NCBI GenBank assembly: GCA_024401515.1 | Contig: JAKSKY010000002.1 | Span: 1-56,329, forward strand | Direction of reading: 5' to 3' | Source of the DNA: Paludibacteraceae bacterium | GTDB taxonomy: Bacteria; Bacteroidota; Bacteroidia; Bacteroidales; Paludibacteraceae | DNA: 56,329 nt | Part shown: positions 7,680-15,173 of the stretch, piece after piece | Layout of the letters: the number at the start of each line of letters is the position of its first letter | How positions within the stretch are numbered: position 1 is the stretch's first letter | Notes under the pieces: generated by a model | The model's database searches: none | What the model saw: the letters and a program-made list of their open reading frames with translations, nothing else | What the model was told of the DNA's origin: nothing | Made by a program: the position numbers and the translations under genes

Positions 7680-8540
7680 CTATTTGAAGAAGTAGGTGTG
7701 TGATATATAGAACACACTATTCTTACTCTTATATTTATCTCCTCTGAAATCAGCCTTTATGACGTCGACCAAGCCGAGGTCATAGCCGATGGAGCTTCTC
7801 ATTCCTTTGAAATATTCAATGCCGACGGCGAATCTTAGGCCGAAATCGAATCTGCGGGTGTCGAAGAGTCTTTCCGTTCCGTTTTTCTTTCCGAACATTG
7901 GGTAGCGTTTGATTTGGGAGATGTGTTCTCCTCTGTCGTCGGTTTCCCTGTCATATTTAAATCTACCTCCCAACGCGATGGCGTAGTAAGGACCGAACAG
8001 TGGCGTGAATTCAAATCCGTGGAAGTGGAATTTGTAACCGGCTGTGGTTGGAATGACCAAGTAATAAAGGTTGGTCTTCTCCTTGTAATCGGTGTGGAGG
8101 GAGTCCGCGTGTTGGTTGAAGAATTTTTGGTAGCCCTTTCTTTGGAACTCGATAGCCCCCTCGACAAATAGGTTCTCGTTAACTCTCTTCAACTCTCTTT
8201 CGGATACAATGCCAAGACGAACGTTGCAGATGTAGTGGCGGTAGATGTCATCCATGTCGAAGTGCATGATGGCGGGGCCTAGGCCGCCCATGACACCCCA
8301 ATGGTTTTTCCTAGTGAAATCGCCGATCTTGCCATCTTTTATCTTCGTGAATATGTTTTGACGTCCTGATCCTTCTTTGCGCGCGCTATCCGCTAGGGTT
8401 TCTTCGCTTGGCGCATCCATTGAGGCGGTGGAGTCCGCCATGCTGGTCTCCGATTGGCTGTTGACTGGCGCCACTTCTTGTGCGGATCCTGTTTGAAGGA
8501 GACAAAGCGAGGTTAATATAAAGAGGATTTTTTTTATCAT
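7680..8540 (-). CDS. Outer-membrane beta-barrel protein (PorT-like)
   Basis: 286 residues with a signal peptide (MIKKILFILTSLCLLQTGSA), a ~60-residue acidic and Ser/Thr-rich linker, then a barrel domain of alternating strands (GVMGGLGPAIMHFD, LFVEGAIEFQRKGYQKFF, YYLVIPTTAGYKFHF, FDFGLRFAVGIEYF) ending in an aromatic YISHTYFFK strand. The linker contains two D-S-T/A motifs of the kind O-glycosylated in Bacteroides. The function is unknown; such small barrels often serve in secretion or as porins. It heads a minus-strand unit with the GH9 and methyltransferase genes. Confidence 0.8.
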   Translation of the reverse strand: MIKKILFILTSLCLLQTGSAQEVAPVNSQSETSMADSTASMDAPSEETLADSARKEGSGRQNIFTKIKDGKIGDFTRKNHWGVMGGLGPAIMHFDMDDIYRHYICNVRLGIVSERELKRVNENLFVEGAIEFQRKGYQKFFNQHADSLHTDYKEKTNLYYLVIPTTAGYKFHFHGFEFTPLFGPYYAIALGGRFKYDRETDDRGEHISQIKRYPMFGKKNGTERLFDTRRFDFGLRFAVGIEYFKGMRSSIGYDLGLVDVIKADFRGDKYKSKNSVFYISHTYFFK

Positions 8541-8566
8541 GCTTGGTTCTCAGTTTATCTTTTTTG

Positions 8567-8574
8567 CAAATGTA
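8567..8574 (-). promoter_or_regulatory. Promoter -7 box of the barrel/GH9/methyltransferase unit
   Basis: Minus-strand TACATTTG, 26 bases before the ATG of the outer-membrane protein. Confidence 0.65.
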
Positions 8575-8838
8575 CAAAAAAATGATGAAGTCTCGCTTGA
8601 GTCTGGCGTTATAAATAGTTGTTTGTGCCTCTGTTCGCATCTCTTTTTGTGCTTTGTTCCCTAGAGATGTCTTCCCTGTTATGGAAACTTGTGGGTTAGG
8701 AACTCTAGTGATAAGGTTTGTTGATGTAAAATTATATTTTATGATGTTGTAAATCAGTGTATTAATAATTTTTTTATATTTTTTTACAATAAGTCGTAAA
8801 ATTTTTGTTGTATGCATTTTGAACTGAAAAAAAATATA

Positions 8839-8846
8839 TATCTTTG
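8839..8846 (+). promoter_or_regulatory. Promoter -7 box of the glycosylation-motif lipoprotein
   Basis: TATCTTTG followed by CG, preceded by an A/T-rich tract. It lies 71 bases before the ATG at 8918, giving an A/T-rich leader. Confidence 0.7.
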
Positions 8847-8917
8847 CGTCGTTTTTAAGAGAACAGCATAATAGGTTATTCGTAGAAACGTTGTTTAATT
8901 TTTTAATAATAAAAAAA

Positions 8918-9136
8918 ATGAAAAAAGTAGTTTTATTTTTCGCTATTTCTGCAGCATTCGGTTTCGCTTCATGTGAGGACAAGGCTGCTAACGCTAATAA
9001 CCAAGATTCAACTGCAGTTGCAGCTGATACAGTAGCTGCTCAAGACTCTGCAGTGAGCGATTCAGTAGTTGTTGCTGATACTCTTGCTTCTGAGATCGAC
9101 TCAGTTAAGGCTCTTGGTGAGGCTCAAGCTGAATAA
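8918..9136 (+). CDS. Small lipoprotein with dense D-S/T-x O-glycosylation sequons
   Basis: 72 residues from the ATG at 8918 (longer upstream in-frame starts would put leader sequence into the protein). The lipoprotein signal MKKVVLFFAISAAFGFASC ends at the lipidated Cys. The remaining ~53 residues are low in complexity and acidic. They contain DST, DTV, DSA, DSV, DTL and DSV, six matches to the Bacteroides general O-glycosylation motif D-(S/T)-(A/I/L/M/T/V), at intervals of about 5-8 residues. The chain lacks aromatic residues after the Cys and is probably extended. Codons are strongly biased (GCT, GTT, TCA, GAG), as in highly expressed genes. It has its own promoter and terminator. Exact function unknown. 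Confidence 0.8.
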   Translation: MKKVVLFFAISAAFGFASCEDKAANANNQDSTAVAADTVAAQDSAVSDSVVVADTLASEIDSVKALGEAQAE

Positions 9137-9161
9137 TATTTAGCGAAGAGAAAATTAAGAG

Positions 9162-9186
9162 GGTGGGCTTAGGTCCACCTTTTTTC
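9162..9186 (+). terminator. Terminator of the small lipoprotein gene
   Basis: GGTGG and CCACC arms with a short TTAG-centred loop, followed by six T. Confidence 0.75.
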
Positions 9187-9311
9187 GTTTTATTCCTTAA
9201 CTGTCCCATTTGTTGCAGCCGTAGTTTCGAATTTTTACAGTTTTTAAATTTCAATCTCACTTTTTTTTATTTGTTGTGGCTCGAATTATTTTGTCTGTTG
9301 TGGATTATTTA

Positions 9312-9319
9312 TATTTTTG
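9312..9319 (+). promoter_or_regulatory. Promoter of the lipoprotein gene at 9352
   Basis: TATTTTTG with TTTG (9290-9293) 18 bases upstream, an almost ideal Bacteroidota promoter, 32 bases before the ATG. Confidence 0.75.
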
Positions 9320-9351
9320 CACAAACAATTTAACAACTATATAGTAAAAAT

Positions 9352-9747
9352 ATGAGATTTATTGTTCCCGTTGCTCTTTTTGCCATCATGGCGTCATCTT
9401 GCCAGTATGTCTCAGAAACGAAACGAAATGTTGAAGTGAAGAGTTATGCTGAGATGTCTCCAGAGGAGCGATTGGTTGATGAGCGTAATTTCGTGGCGAA
9501 TATGGCTGCTGTGAATTATTTGGATATGGCTACTGTTGTGGCGGATACCATGTATGTGGGTTGTCCTTCCCGTAGGGGCGAGGCTCATTTCCAAGATAAT
9601 TTGGCCCGTACTTTTTTGCATGATATGCGTAGAGCGGGTTATGACCATATACGTTGTTGTCGTGTGATCAGCACTTCACATGATTATATCTGGAATGATT
9701 CGATTGTCGACGGCAGAACGATCGGAGAGGCTTTCGAACAAGATTGA
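9352..9747 (+). CDS. Hypothetical lipoprotein
   Basis: 131 residues. The lipoprotein signal MRFIVPVALFAIMASSC is followed by a mature part with a DERNFVANMAAVNYLDMATVV helix, then a small mixed domain containing the cysteines GCPS and RCCRV. Two D-T/S-hydrophobic sequons (DTM, DSI) are present. No domain is recognised. It should be anchored to a periplasmic membrane face or exposed on the surface. Single-gene unit: it has a good promoter and is followed directly by a terminator shared with the convergent gene. Confidence 0.7.
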   Translation: MRFIVPVALFAIMASSCQYVSETKRNVEVKSYAEMSPEERLVDERNFVANMAAVNYLDMATVVADTMYVGCPSRRGEAHFQDNLARTFLHDMRRAGYDHIRCCRVISTSHDYIWNDSIVDGRTIGEAFEQD

Positions 9748-9766
9748 TGAAAATTTATATAGAGAT

Positions 9767-9803
9767 AAAAAAGGAGGGTATGTGAACATATCCTCCTTTT
9801 TTG
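9767..9803. terminator. Bidirectional terminator
   Basis: AAGGAGG / CCTCCTT stem with inner ATGT/ACAT pairing, A-run on the left and T-run on the right. It lies between convergent genes and can serve both. Confidence 0.85.
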
Positions 9804-9822
9804 TATTTGTTCGGGTTGTAGA

Positions 9823-10299
9823 TTATAGATCTTTGCTCAACTCCTTTTTTATTTTAGCTTCCAAATCTCCTTCCATTTCGTAGTCTTTGAGGAATACAAC
9901 GGAATATCTCGTTGATTTTTTTGGGGACATGATGGTTACACGGAACTCTCCTGAATCGTATTCGTACAATTTGATGTAGTACTTCTCTAATGTTGAAGTA
10001 TGCATGCATTCATAGTTCAAATATTTGTAGTCCTTTTTGACTGTCCATTTTTGTGGTTTGTCAAATATTTTGAATACGGTGGTCTTTTTATGAAGTAAAT
10101 CTTCTGTCGCAATGTAACTTTCGGTCATATTCAGCACAATAACGGTGGAACTCTGTTCCCACGCTCCCCATACATACATGCCCTTGGACTGTTGCGTCAC
10201 AATTCCGTCAGTTTGTCTGAAGGATTTAAACGCAATAGATTGTGCCGTCGCCACTGTTACGGAAACGATGGCGAACAAGAGGCATATTATGTTTCTCAT
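9823..10299 (-). CDS. Hypothetical secreted protein
   Basis: 158 residues from the ATG at 10299; this start follows a GGAAAGA stretch and gives a clean signal peptide (MRNIICLLFAIVSVTVATAQ). In-frame ATGs up to six codons upstream exist. The mature part is a small beta-rich domain with many aromatic and charged residues (GMYVWGAWEQSSTVIVLNM, SGEFRVTIMSPKKS) and a lysine-rich helical end. No family recognised. It follows the lytic transglycosylase gene closely on the same strand, so it may be co-expressed with cell-wall remodelling. Confidence 0.6.
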   Translation of the reverse strand: MRNIICLLFAIVSVTVATAQSIAFKSFRQTDGIVTQQSKGMYVWGAWEQSSTVIVLNMTESYIATEDLLHKKTTVFKIFDKPQKWTVKKDYKYLNYECMHTSTLEKYYIKLYEYDSGEFRVTIMSPKKSTRYSVVFLKDYEMEGDLEAKIKKELSKDL

Positions 10300-10336
10300 C
10301 ATTCTTTCCATAATCATTGTATTTAGTCCGTTAATA

Positions 10337-11302
10337 CTATGGGTTAGTTACCCAATTAGGATTGTGAACCTTTCCATTTTCAGGATCGAATTTCAACGAC
10401 TCCTTTTTGGGTATCTTTATAAAGAACTCTTTTTGCTCTTTGTTTGGTAACTTGTTACTTCTTAACCAAGGATTTGCGTCCTTAAGCAATTGGTAATTGA
10501 TACCTCTCTCCTTAGCAAAATCTGTTAAGTTTTCAATTGTTGTATCCACTTTCACCACATCCATTTCCACGGGGTAGTATAGATCCTCTCGTGTCAAAAA
10601 GAATCCGAGTCTTTGTGGATCCTCCATCAAATATTTCGCCATGACAATCCGGAAAACATATCTGTTTGTCTCTTCGCTGAACAACATGTCGAAATAGTTG
10701 TTGGTTTGCTGAACTTCCATCTGTCTCACTACGCGTGCGTGTCCGGTGTTGTAGGCAGCACCTGCCAATGTCCAACTTCCTGTCACATCGTGTGTGTGTT
10801 TCAACATCGAGCAAGCGATTCTTGTCGCTTTTTCCAAGTTGTATCGTTCGTCGATGTCGTCATTAATGACCAATCCTGCCTCTTTGCCTGTCGCTGGCAT
10901 GATTTGCCAGATTCCAACCGCCTTGGCTGGAGATTGGGCTCTTTGGTCTAGATTGCTCTCGATTAGTGCCAAATATTTGAAATCATCAGGGACCCCATAT
11001 TCTTTCAAGATAGGCTCTATTATCGGGAAGAATTTATTTGCTCTTTTGATGAATAGGAAAACTTGTGAATGCCAATAAGAGAAACTTAATAGCTCTCTGT
11101 CGAATTTCTCCCTTAGATAATAGTTGGAAAGGTCTATACGTTCTCCGCAAAAACTCAAGTTTTCCGGAATTTTGGGTGCGTGGTAACTCATTTCCGATTG
11201 GGGTACTGCCTTTGCCTCTGTAGAGGGGTCGGCGGCACATTCGCATAGGGGTAAAAGCACTAAAGTCGCCAATCCTCCTATTTTCCAAATTTTCTTCATC
11301 AT
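10337..11302 (-). CDS. Lytic transglycosylase (SLT/MltD-like)
   Basis: 321 residues with an N-terminal signal (hydrophobic KIGGLATLVLLPLCECAA; lipidation at one of its Cys is possible but the lipobox is poor). The SLT domain covers about residues 95-220: FKYLALIESNLDQRAQSP with the catalytic Glu, GIWQIMPATGKEAGL, and AGAAYNTGHARV. A degenerate LysM-like unit (residues ~255-305, ending FFIKIPKK) follows. The enzyme cleaves the MurNAc-GlcNAc bond of peptidoglycan, forming 1,6-anhydroMurNAc, in the periplasm. It lies between the Usp-type gene and a small secreted protein, all on the minus strand. Confidence 0.9.
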   Translation of the reverse strand: MMKKIWKIGGLATLVLLPLCECAADPSTEAKAVPQSEMSYHAPKIPENLSFCGERIDLSNYYLREKFDRELLSFSYWHSQVFLFIKRANKFFPIIEPILKEYGVPDDFKYLALIESNLDQRAQSPAKAVGIWQIMPATGKEAGLVINDDIDERYNLEKATRIACSMLKHTHDVTGSWTLAGAAYNTGHARVVRQMEVQQTNNYFDMLFSEETNRYVFRIVMAKYLMEDPQRLGFFLTREDLYYPVEMDVVKVDTTIENLTDFAKERGINYQLLKDANPWLRSNKLPNKEQKEFFIKIPKKESLKFDPENGKVHNPNWVTNP

Positions 11303-11376
11303 TCTACTCTGTCAAATCTCACATCAATAATACGTAATATGTGAAGTTCGCCTCTGCGTATCTTCTTTATATTCAA

Positions 11377-12477
11377 TTAGGCATGGAATACGAAAAGCGG
11401 TGTGTCCGTATGGAACAACATGTTCCGCGCCATGCTCGGGTTGAATAGTCTCGCTAATAAATTTCTTTTGTGCGTTGTGAGTACAACCGCGTCGATGTTG
11501 TTGTTGTGGATGAACTCGTTGTATGCACTTAAAACATCTGTGCCTGAGATGAGGTGGTATTCGAATTTCTGGTTAGGATAATTCTCTTGGAAATAGGCCT
11601 TGATACCACTAAGTTTGATCTCTGCCCAGCTATCGTCCTTTTTGTCGAAGTGTATGAAATGGATATTCGCATTGTTTGGCTTCAACAAGGACATCATTTT
11701 ATCAAATACAATCAAATCTTTGTCATCGAAACTTGTGGAGAACGCTACGTTCTTTATCTCTTCAAATTTGTTGAGTGGAACGCTCTCTGGAATGGTGAAA
11801 ACAGGAACGTGCGCTCTCTCGATAATTTCAGCAGTGACGCTTCCGATGAAATCAACATCCTTCTGGTTGCTTCCTCTTGTACCCATGATAATGAGTTTAG
11901 GAAGGTGTCTGTCGGCGTATCCAAGGATTTGGTCCTCTGGCACCCCTTCACGTAATACGTGGCGATATTTGGTGCGAGGCCATTTGCCGCTTTCGATGTT
12001 TTGCTCGATTTCCTCTTCCAGGGCGGCGAACTCCTTTTTCGCTTTCTCCATCATTTCTAGGGCGGACTCTTCCGTCTTGCCTTCGTGGTTAATCACCTCG
12101 CCAATTGGCATTGTGGTGAAAGAAGGTGGAAGATAGGCGTGGAATAAAACCACTTCCGCATCGAATGAGGCTGCTAACGGGAACGCGAATTCGCATGCTT
12201 TCAAAGAATAGGAGGAGAAGTCTATCGGCAAAAGTACCATGGGTTTTTGGTTGAGCTCGTTCAAGGCTTTCTCCAAAGCCTCTTTGCTGTTCATGTCCTC
12301 TATGATTCCTAATGCCTTTGGCAAGTCGCTCTCTTTAATGCGAACCCTTACGCCGACCGGCAATATTTGATTCACATTGTGAATGTATGCATCTATGCCA
12401 TGGAACTCCAAAACTGACTTTAGTATTTGGGCCTTGTCATAGGTGTGTATAGCTACTGTTACCAAATTCTCTTCCAT
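11377..12477 (-). CDS. DUF2007-UspA-UspA fusion, universal stress protein
   Basis: 366 residues in three parts. Residues 1-70 are a DUF2007-type putative signal-transducing domain (VTVAIHTYDKAQILKSVLEF, then VGVRVRIKESDLPKALGII). Residues ~78-225 are a UspA domain starting KPMVLLPIDFSSYSLKACEF and ending with the nucleotide-binding IIMGTRGSNQ...GSVTAEIIERAHVPV loop. Residues ~235-366 are a second, more divergent Usp domain without a clear G-x-x-G-x9-G loop. Tandem Usp proteins often bind ATP or AMP and act in stress survival. The DUF2007 fusion is unusual. It is cytoplasmic. A palindrome overlaps its promoter. Confidence 0.85.
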   Translation of the reverse strand: MEENLVTVAIHTYDKAQILKSVLEFHGIDAYIHNVNQILPVGVRVRIKESDLPKALGIIEDMNSKEALEKALNELNQKPMVLLPIDFSSYSLKACEFAFPLAASFDAEVVLFHAYLPPSFTTMPIGEVINHEGKTEESALEMMEKAKKEFAALEEEIEQNIESGKWPRTKYRHVLREGVPEDQILGYADRHLPKLIIMGTRGSNQKDVDFIGSVTAEIIERAHVPVFTIPESVPLNKFEEIKNVAFSTSFDDKDLIVFDKMMSLLKPNNANIHFIHFDKKDDSWAEIKLSGIKAYFQENYPNQKFEYHLISGTDVLSAYNEFIHNNNIDAVVLTTHKRNLLARLFNPSMARNMLFHTDTPLFVFHA

Positions 12478-12518
12478 AAATCTAATTCTTATCCGTTGTC
12501 AACCTCACTCATCATCCC

Positions 12519-12536
12519 TATCTTTCCCCAAAGATA
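12519..12536. promoter_or_regulatory. Promoter -7 box of the Usp unit inside a palindrome
   Basis: TATCTTT (12519-12525), CCCC, AAAGATA (12530-12536) is a perfect inverted repeat. The right arm with its adjoining base is the minus-strand -7 box TATCTTTG (12529-12536), 51 bases before the gene start. It could be an operator or a transcript-start hairpin. Confidence 0.6.
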
Positions 12537-12744
12537 AATAAATTAATTGTTAGCGGCAAAGAAATTTATTAGTTATTTATTTGATTATTATTGTTTGTTG
12601 TCCTTAATAATTTGATGCTTTTAAACCGAAATCGCAAATTTTGAATATTGTCTATCTTTCTCCTCGTTGTCTTCTCCCGCTGTTTTTTGCTATTTTGTTT
12701 GATTGAAATGTGAAAAGATTCTTTCTTCTCAAGGGAGAAATCTT

Positions 12745-12752
12745 TATCTTTG
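12745..12752 (+). promoter_or_regulatory. Promoter -7 box of ispE
   Basis: TATCTTTG, 23 bases before the ATG at 12776. Its position rules out the longer in-frame start at 12710. Confidence 0.75.
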
Positions 12753-12775
12753 CACCGTTTTTAGAAAGAAGGAAT

Positions 12776-13588
12776 ATGATTGTCTTCCCTAACGCGAAAA
12801 TTAATGTGGGTTTGAATATCACCAGCAAACGAGCTGATGGTTATCACAATTTAGAAAGTGTCTTTTATCCTATCCCTTTGAAGGATGTGCTGGAGATTGT
12901 CGTGGCGGATGATGGCGTTACTGAGATGCAGATTGGTGGCATTTCGATAAATGGTGACGTGTCGGACAATACGGTCATGAAGGCCTATCGTATCCTCCAA
13001 GAGGAGTATGGTTTACCTGCTGTCAAGATCTTTTTGGAAAAGGTGATCCCTTTTGGCGCTGGATTGGGAGGCGGTTCTGCTGACGCGTCTTTTGCCATCA
13101 AATTATTGAATGATATGTTCCATTTGGGTATGGATGAACCTCATATGGAGGCGGTGGCTGCGAAGATCGGCGCTGATTGTCCTTTCTTTATAAAAAACAA
13201 ACCGGCATTCGTGACCGGCATAGGTGATGTCTTGGAGCCTATTGAGTTTTCCTTAGCAGGCGTTTACTTTTTGTTGGTGAAGCCTGATGATTTTGTCTCT
13301 ACCAAGGAGGCATATTCGAAGGTAGTTCCGAAGGAACCTGTGCTTGCCTTGTCTGAAATGGTGATGAAACCTATCTCAGAGTGGAAGTATAATGTGGTGA
13401 ATGATTTCGAGGAGAGCGTTTTTGCCAACCATCCTACTGTTCAAAGAATTAAGGAGACGATGTATGAGCATGATGCGATGTACGCCTCCATGTCTGGCTC
13501 AGGATCTTCCGTGTTCGGCCTTTTCCGAAGCGAGGTGGACGTGGATGATATGTTCCCTGGTATGTTTACTTTCCAACAGAAACTATAA
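12776..13588 (+). CDS. ispE: 4-diphosphocytidyl-2-C-methyl-D-erythritol kinase
   Basis: 270 residues, normal IspE size. GHMP-kinase signs: the N-terminal FPNAKINVGLNITSKRADGYH substrate-site segment, the ATP loop PFGAGLGGGSADASFA near residue 90, and the C-terminal SMSGSGSSVFGLF. It phosphorylates CDP-ME in the MEP pathway to isoprenoids. The frame stays open to 12710, but the promoter lies inside that extension, so the ATG at 12776 is chosen. It is a single-gene unit ending in a bidirectional terminator. Confidence 0.95.
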   Translation: MIVFPNAKINVGLNITSKRADGYHNLESVFYPIPLKDVLEIVVADDGVTEMQIGGISINGDVSDNTVMKAYRILQEEYGLPAVKIFLEKVIPFGAGLGGGSADASFAIKLLNDMFHLGMDEPHMEAVAAKIGADCPFFIKNKPAFVTGIGDVLEPIEFSLAGVYFLLVKPDDFVSTKEAYSKVVPKEPVLALSEMVMKPISEWKYNVVNDFEESVFANHPTVQRIKETMYEHDAMYASMSGSGSSVFGLFRSEVDVDDMFPGMFTFQQKL

Positions 13589-13635
13589 TTCTAGGATTTG
13601 TTTAATTAAAACATTTTTCTTGGATTTCATAAAAA

Positions 13636-13670
13636 GAGAGGGAGGAATCTTGCTGTTCCTCCCTCTTCTT
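13636..13670. terminator. Bidirectional terminator between ispE and the hexomutase gene
   Basis: GAGGGAGGAA (13638-13647) pairs exactly with TTCCTCCCTC (13656-13665), an 8-base loop between. A-run before, T-rich after. Confidence 0.85.
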
Positions 13671-13687
13671 GTATGGGTAATTATCTG

Positions 13688-15076
13688 CTATTTGCAGATG
13701 CTTTCGATTTCTTCCATAATCTTCTTCGCCAAAGCGTCCGCTTGCTCCATGGTCGCAGCCTCTGAGTAGATCCGGATGATTGGCTCGGTGTTGGATTTGC
13801 GGAGATGTACCCAAGAGTCCGCAAAATCGATCTTTACACCATCGATGTCGTTTACCTCTTCGTTGCTATATTTCTCTTTCATCTTCACCAAGATAGCGTC
13901 TACATTGATCTCTGGGGTCAATTGGATTTTGTTCTTTGAGATGAAGTAAGGAGGGTATTGTTTTCTCAACTCGGATGGCTTCATGTTTTTCTTTGCCATG
14001 AGGGAAAGGAATAGGGCGATTCCAACAAGCGCGTCACGGCCATAGTGGCTCTCTGGATAGATGACTCCGCCGTTTCCTTCTCCGCCGATGATGGCGTTGG
14101 TGGCCTTCATCTTAGTAACTACATTTACTTCGCCTACAGCTGCCGCGTTGTATTCACCGCCATGTTGGCGGGTAACGTCGCGGAGCGCTCTGGTGGAACT
14201 TAAATTGGAAACTGTGTTTCCTGGTGTATGGCTTAAAACATAGTCAGAGACAGATACCAATGTGTACTCCTCTCCGAACATGTCTCCGTTTTCGCAAATC
14301 ATGGCCAAACGGTCCACGTCTGGGTCTACGACAAAACCGACATCCGCCTTCTCACTCTTCATTTTGTCTGAAATCTCAGTCAAGTGGGCAGGAAGAGGTT
14401 CTGGGTTATGCGCGAATTTTCCTGTTGGGTCGCAATTGAGTTTAACCACCTCCTTTACGCCTAATTTCTCCAATAATTGAGGAAGGACGATTCCTCCGAC
14501 CGAATTCACGCAGTCGATCACCACCTTGAAGTTAGCCTTCTTGATGGCCTCTACGTCTACTAATTTCAACTTTAAAACATCGTCGATGTGGATGTTATTG
14601 TAGTCGTTCTTGTATGTGATTTTGCCTAGGTTGTCCACCTCTGCGAATTCGTAGTCGTTGTTCTCCGCCATGGCTAGAACTGCTTTGCCTTCTTGATCGT
14701 TGAGGAATTCTCCCTTTTCGTTCAAAAGTTTTAAGGCGTTCCATTGCTTAGGGTTGTGGCTGGCGGTTAAGATGATACCACCGCAAGCGCCCTCTTTTTG
14801 CACGGCTATTTCTGTGGTTGGTGTGGAGGCCAAACCAATGTTGGTTACGTTTAGTCCTAGACCTATCAAGGTTCCAGAAACCAAGTGGTCCACCATCTCT
14901 CCAGAGATACGCGCGTCGCGACCCACTACGATAAGGTTGCTTTTGTTTTTCGTGTTTCTTTTAATGAACGTGCCGTATGCTGCTGTGAATTTCACTACAT
15001 CCAATGGAGTCAATCCATCACCGATAGCGCCACCGATTGTACCGCGTATGCCGGAAATTGATTTAATAAGTGTCAT
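13688..15076 (-). CDS. glmM: Phosphohexomutase, probably phosphoglucosamine mutase
   Basis: 462 residues. The alpha-D-phosphohexomutase family features are present: phosphoserine loop TASHNPKQWNALK near residue 103, metal-binding DPDVDRLAM near 250, sugar-specificity loop GEGNGGVIYPE near 330, and a C-terminal phosphate-binding segment RKSNTEPIIRIYSEA. Bacteroidota enzymes of this type convert glucosamine-6-P to glucosamine-1-P for UDP-GlcNAc and so for peptidoglycan. The GEGNGG loop makes GlmM more likely than phosphomannomutase, but specificity is inferred. It has its own promoter, divergent from tamL. Confidence 0.85.
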   Translation of the reverse strand: MTLIKSISGIRGTIGGAIGDGLTPLDVVKFTAAYGTFIKRNTKNKSNLIVVGRDARISGEMVDHLVSGTLIGLGLNVTNIGLASTPTTEIAVQKEGACGGIILTASHNPKQWNALKLLNEKGEFLNDQEGKAVLAMAENNDYEFAEVDNLGKITYKNDYNNIHIDDVLKLKLVDVEAIKKANFKVVIDCVNSVGGIVLPQLLEKLGVKEVVKLNCDPTGKFAHNPEPLPAHLTEISDKMKSEKADVGFVVDPDVDRLAMICENGDMFGEEYTLVSVSDYVLSHTPGNTVSNLSSTRALRDVTRQHGGEYNAAAVGEVNVVTKMKATNAIIGGEGNGGVIYPESHYGRDALVGIALFLSLMAKKNMKPSELRKQYPPYFISKNKIQLTPEINVDAILVKMKEKYSNEEVNDIDGVKIDFADSWVHLRKSNTEPIIRIYSEAATMEQADALAKKIMEEIESICK

Positions 15077-15118
15077 GTTATCTGTATAATTTTACGTTTT
15101 TTTAATCATCCTATTTTG

Positions 15119-15126
15119 CAAATATA
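15119..15126 (-). promoter_or_regulatory. Promoter -7 box of the hexomutase gene
   Basis: Minus-strand TATATTTG, 42 bases before the ATG at 15076. Confidence 0.65.
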
Positions 15127-15149
15127 CTGAAATTTTGTTCTTAATATAG

Positions 15150-15157
15150 TATCTTTG
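15150..15157 (+). promoter_or_regulatory. Promoter -7 box of tamL
   Basis: TATCTTTG, 16 bases before the ATG at 15174. It is only ~25 bases from the divergent minus-strand box, so the two promoters may compete. Confidence 0.7.
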
Positions 15158-15173
15158 CGTAAAGATTATTAGG

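Larger units (their letters stand above)
8541..8917. other. Divergent intergenic region
   Basis: 377 bases between the leftward barrel gene and the rightward lipoprotein. The two ends carry promoter boxes (8567-8574 minus, 8839-8846 plus). The middle (about 8590-8820) is A/T-rich; an open frame on the minus strand spanning it overlaps real genes and promoters and is not called. Confidence 0.6.

Noticed and set aside
8386-8982. 198-codon minus-strand frame across the divergent intergenic region
   Set aside because: It overlaps two real genes and both promoters, and its sequence is lysine/asparagine-rich from A/T-rich DNA.
12710-12775. Upstream in-frame start of ispE
   Set aside because: The promoter box and transcript start fall inside this extension.
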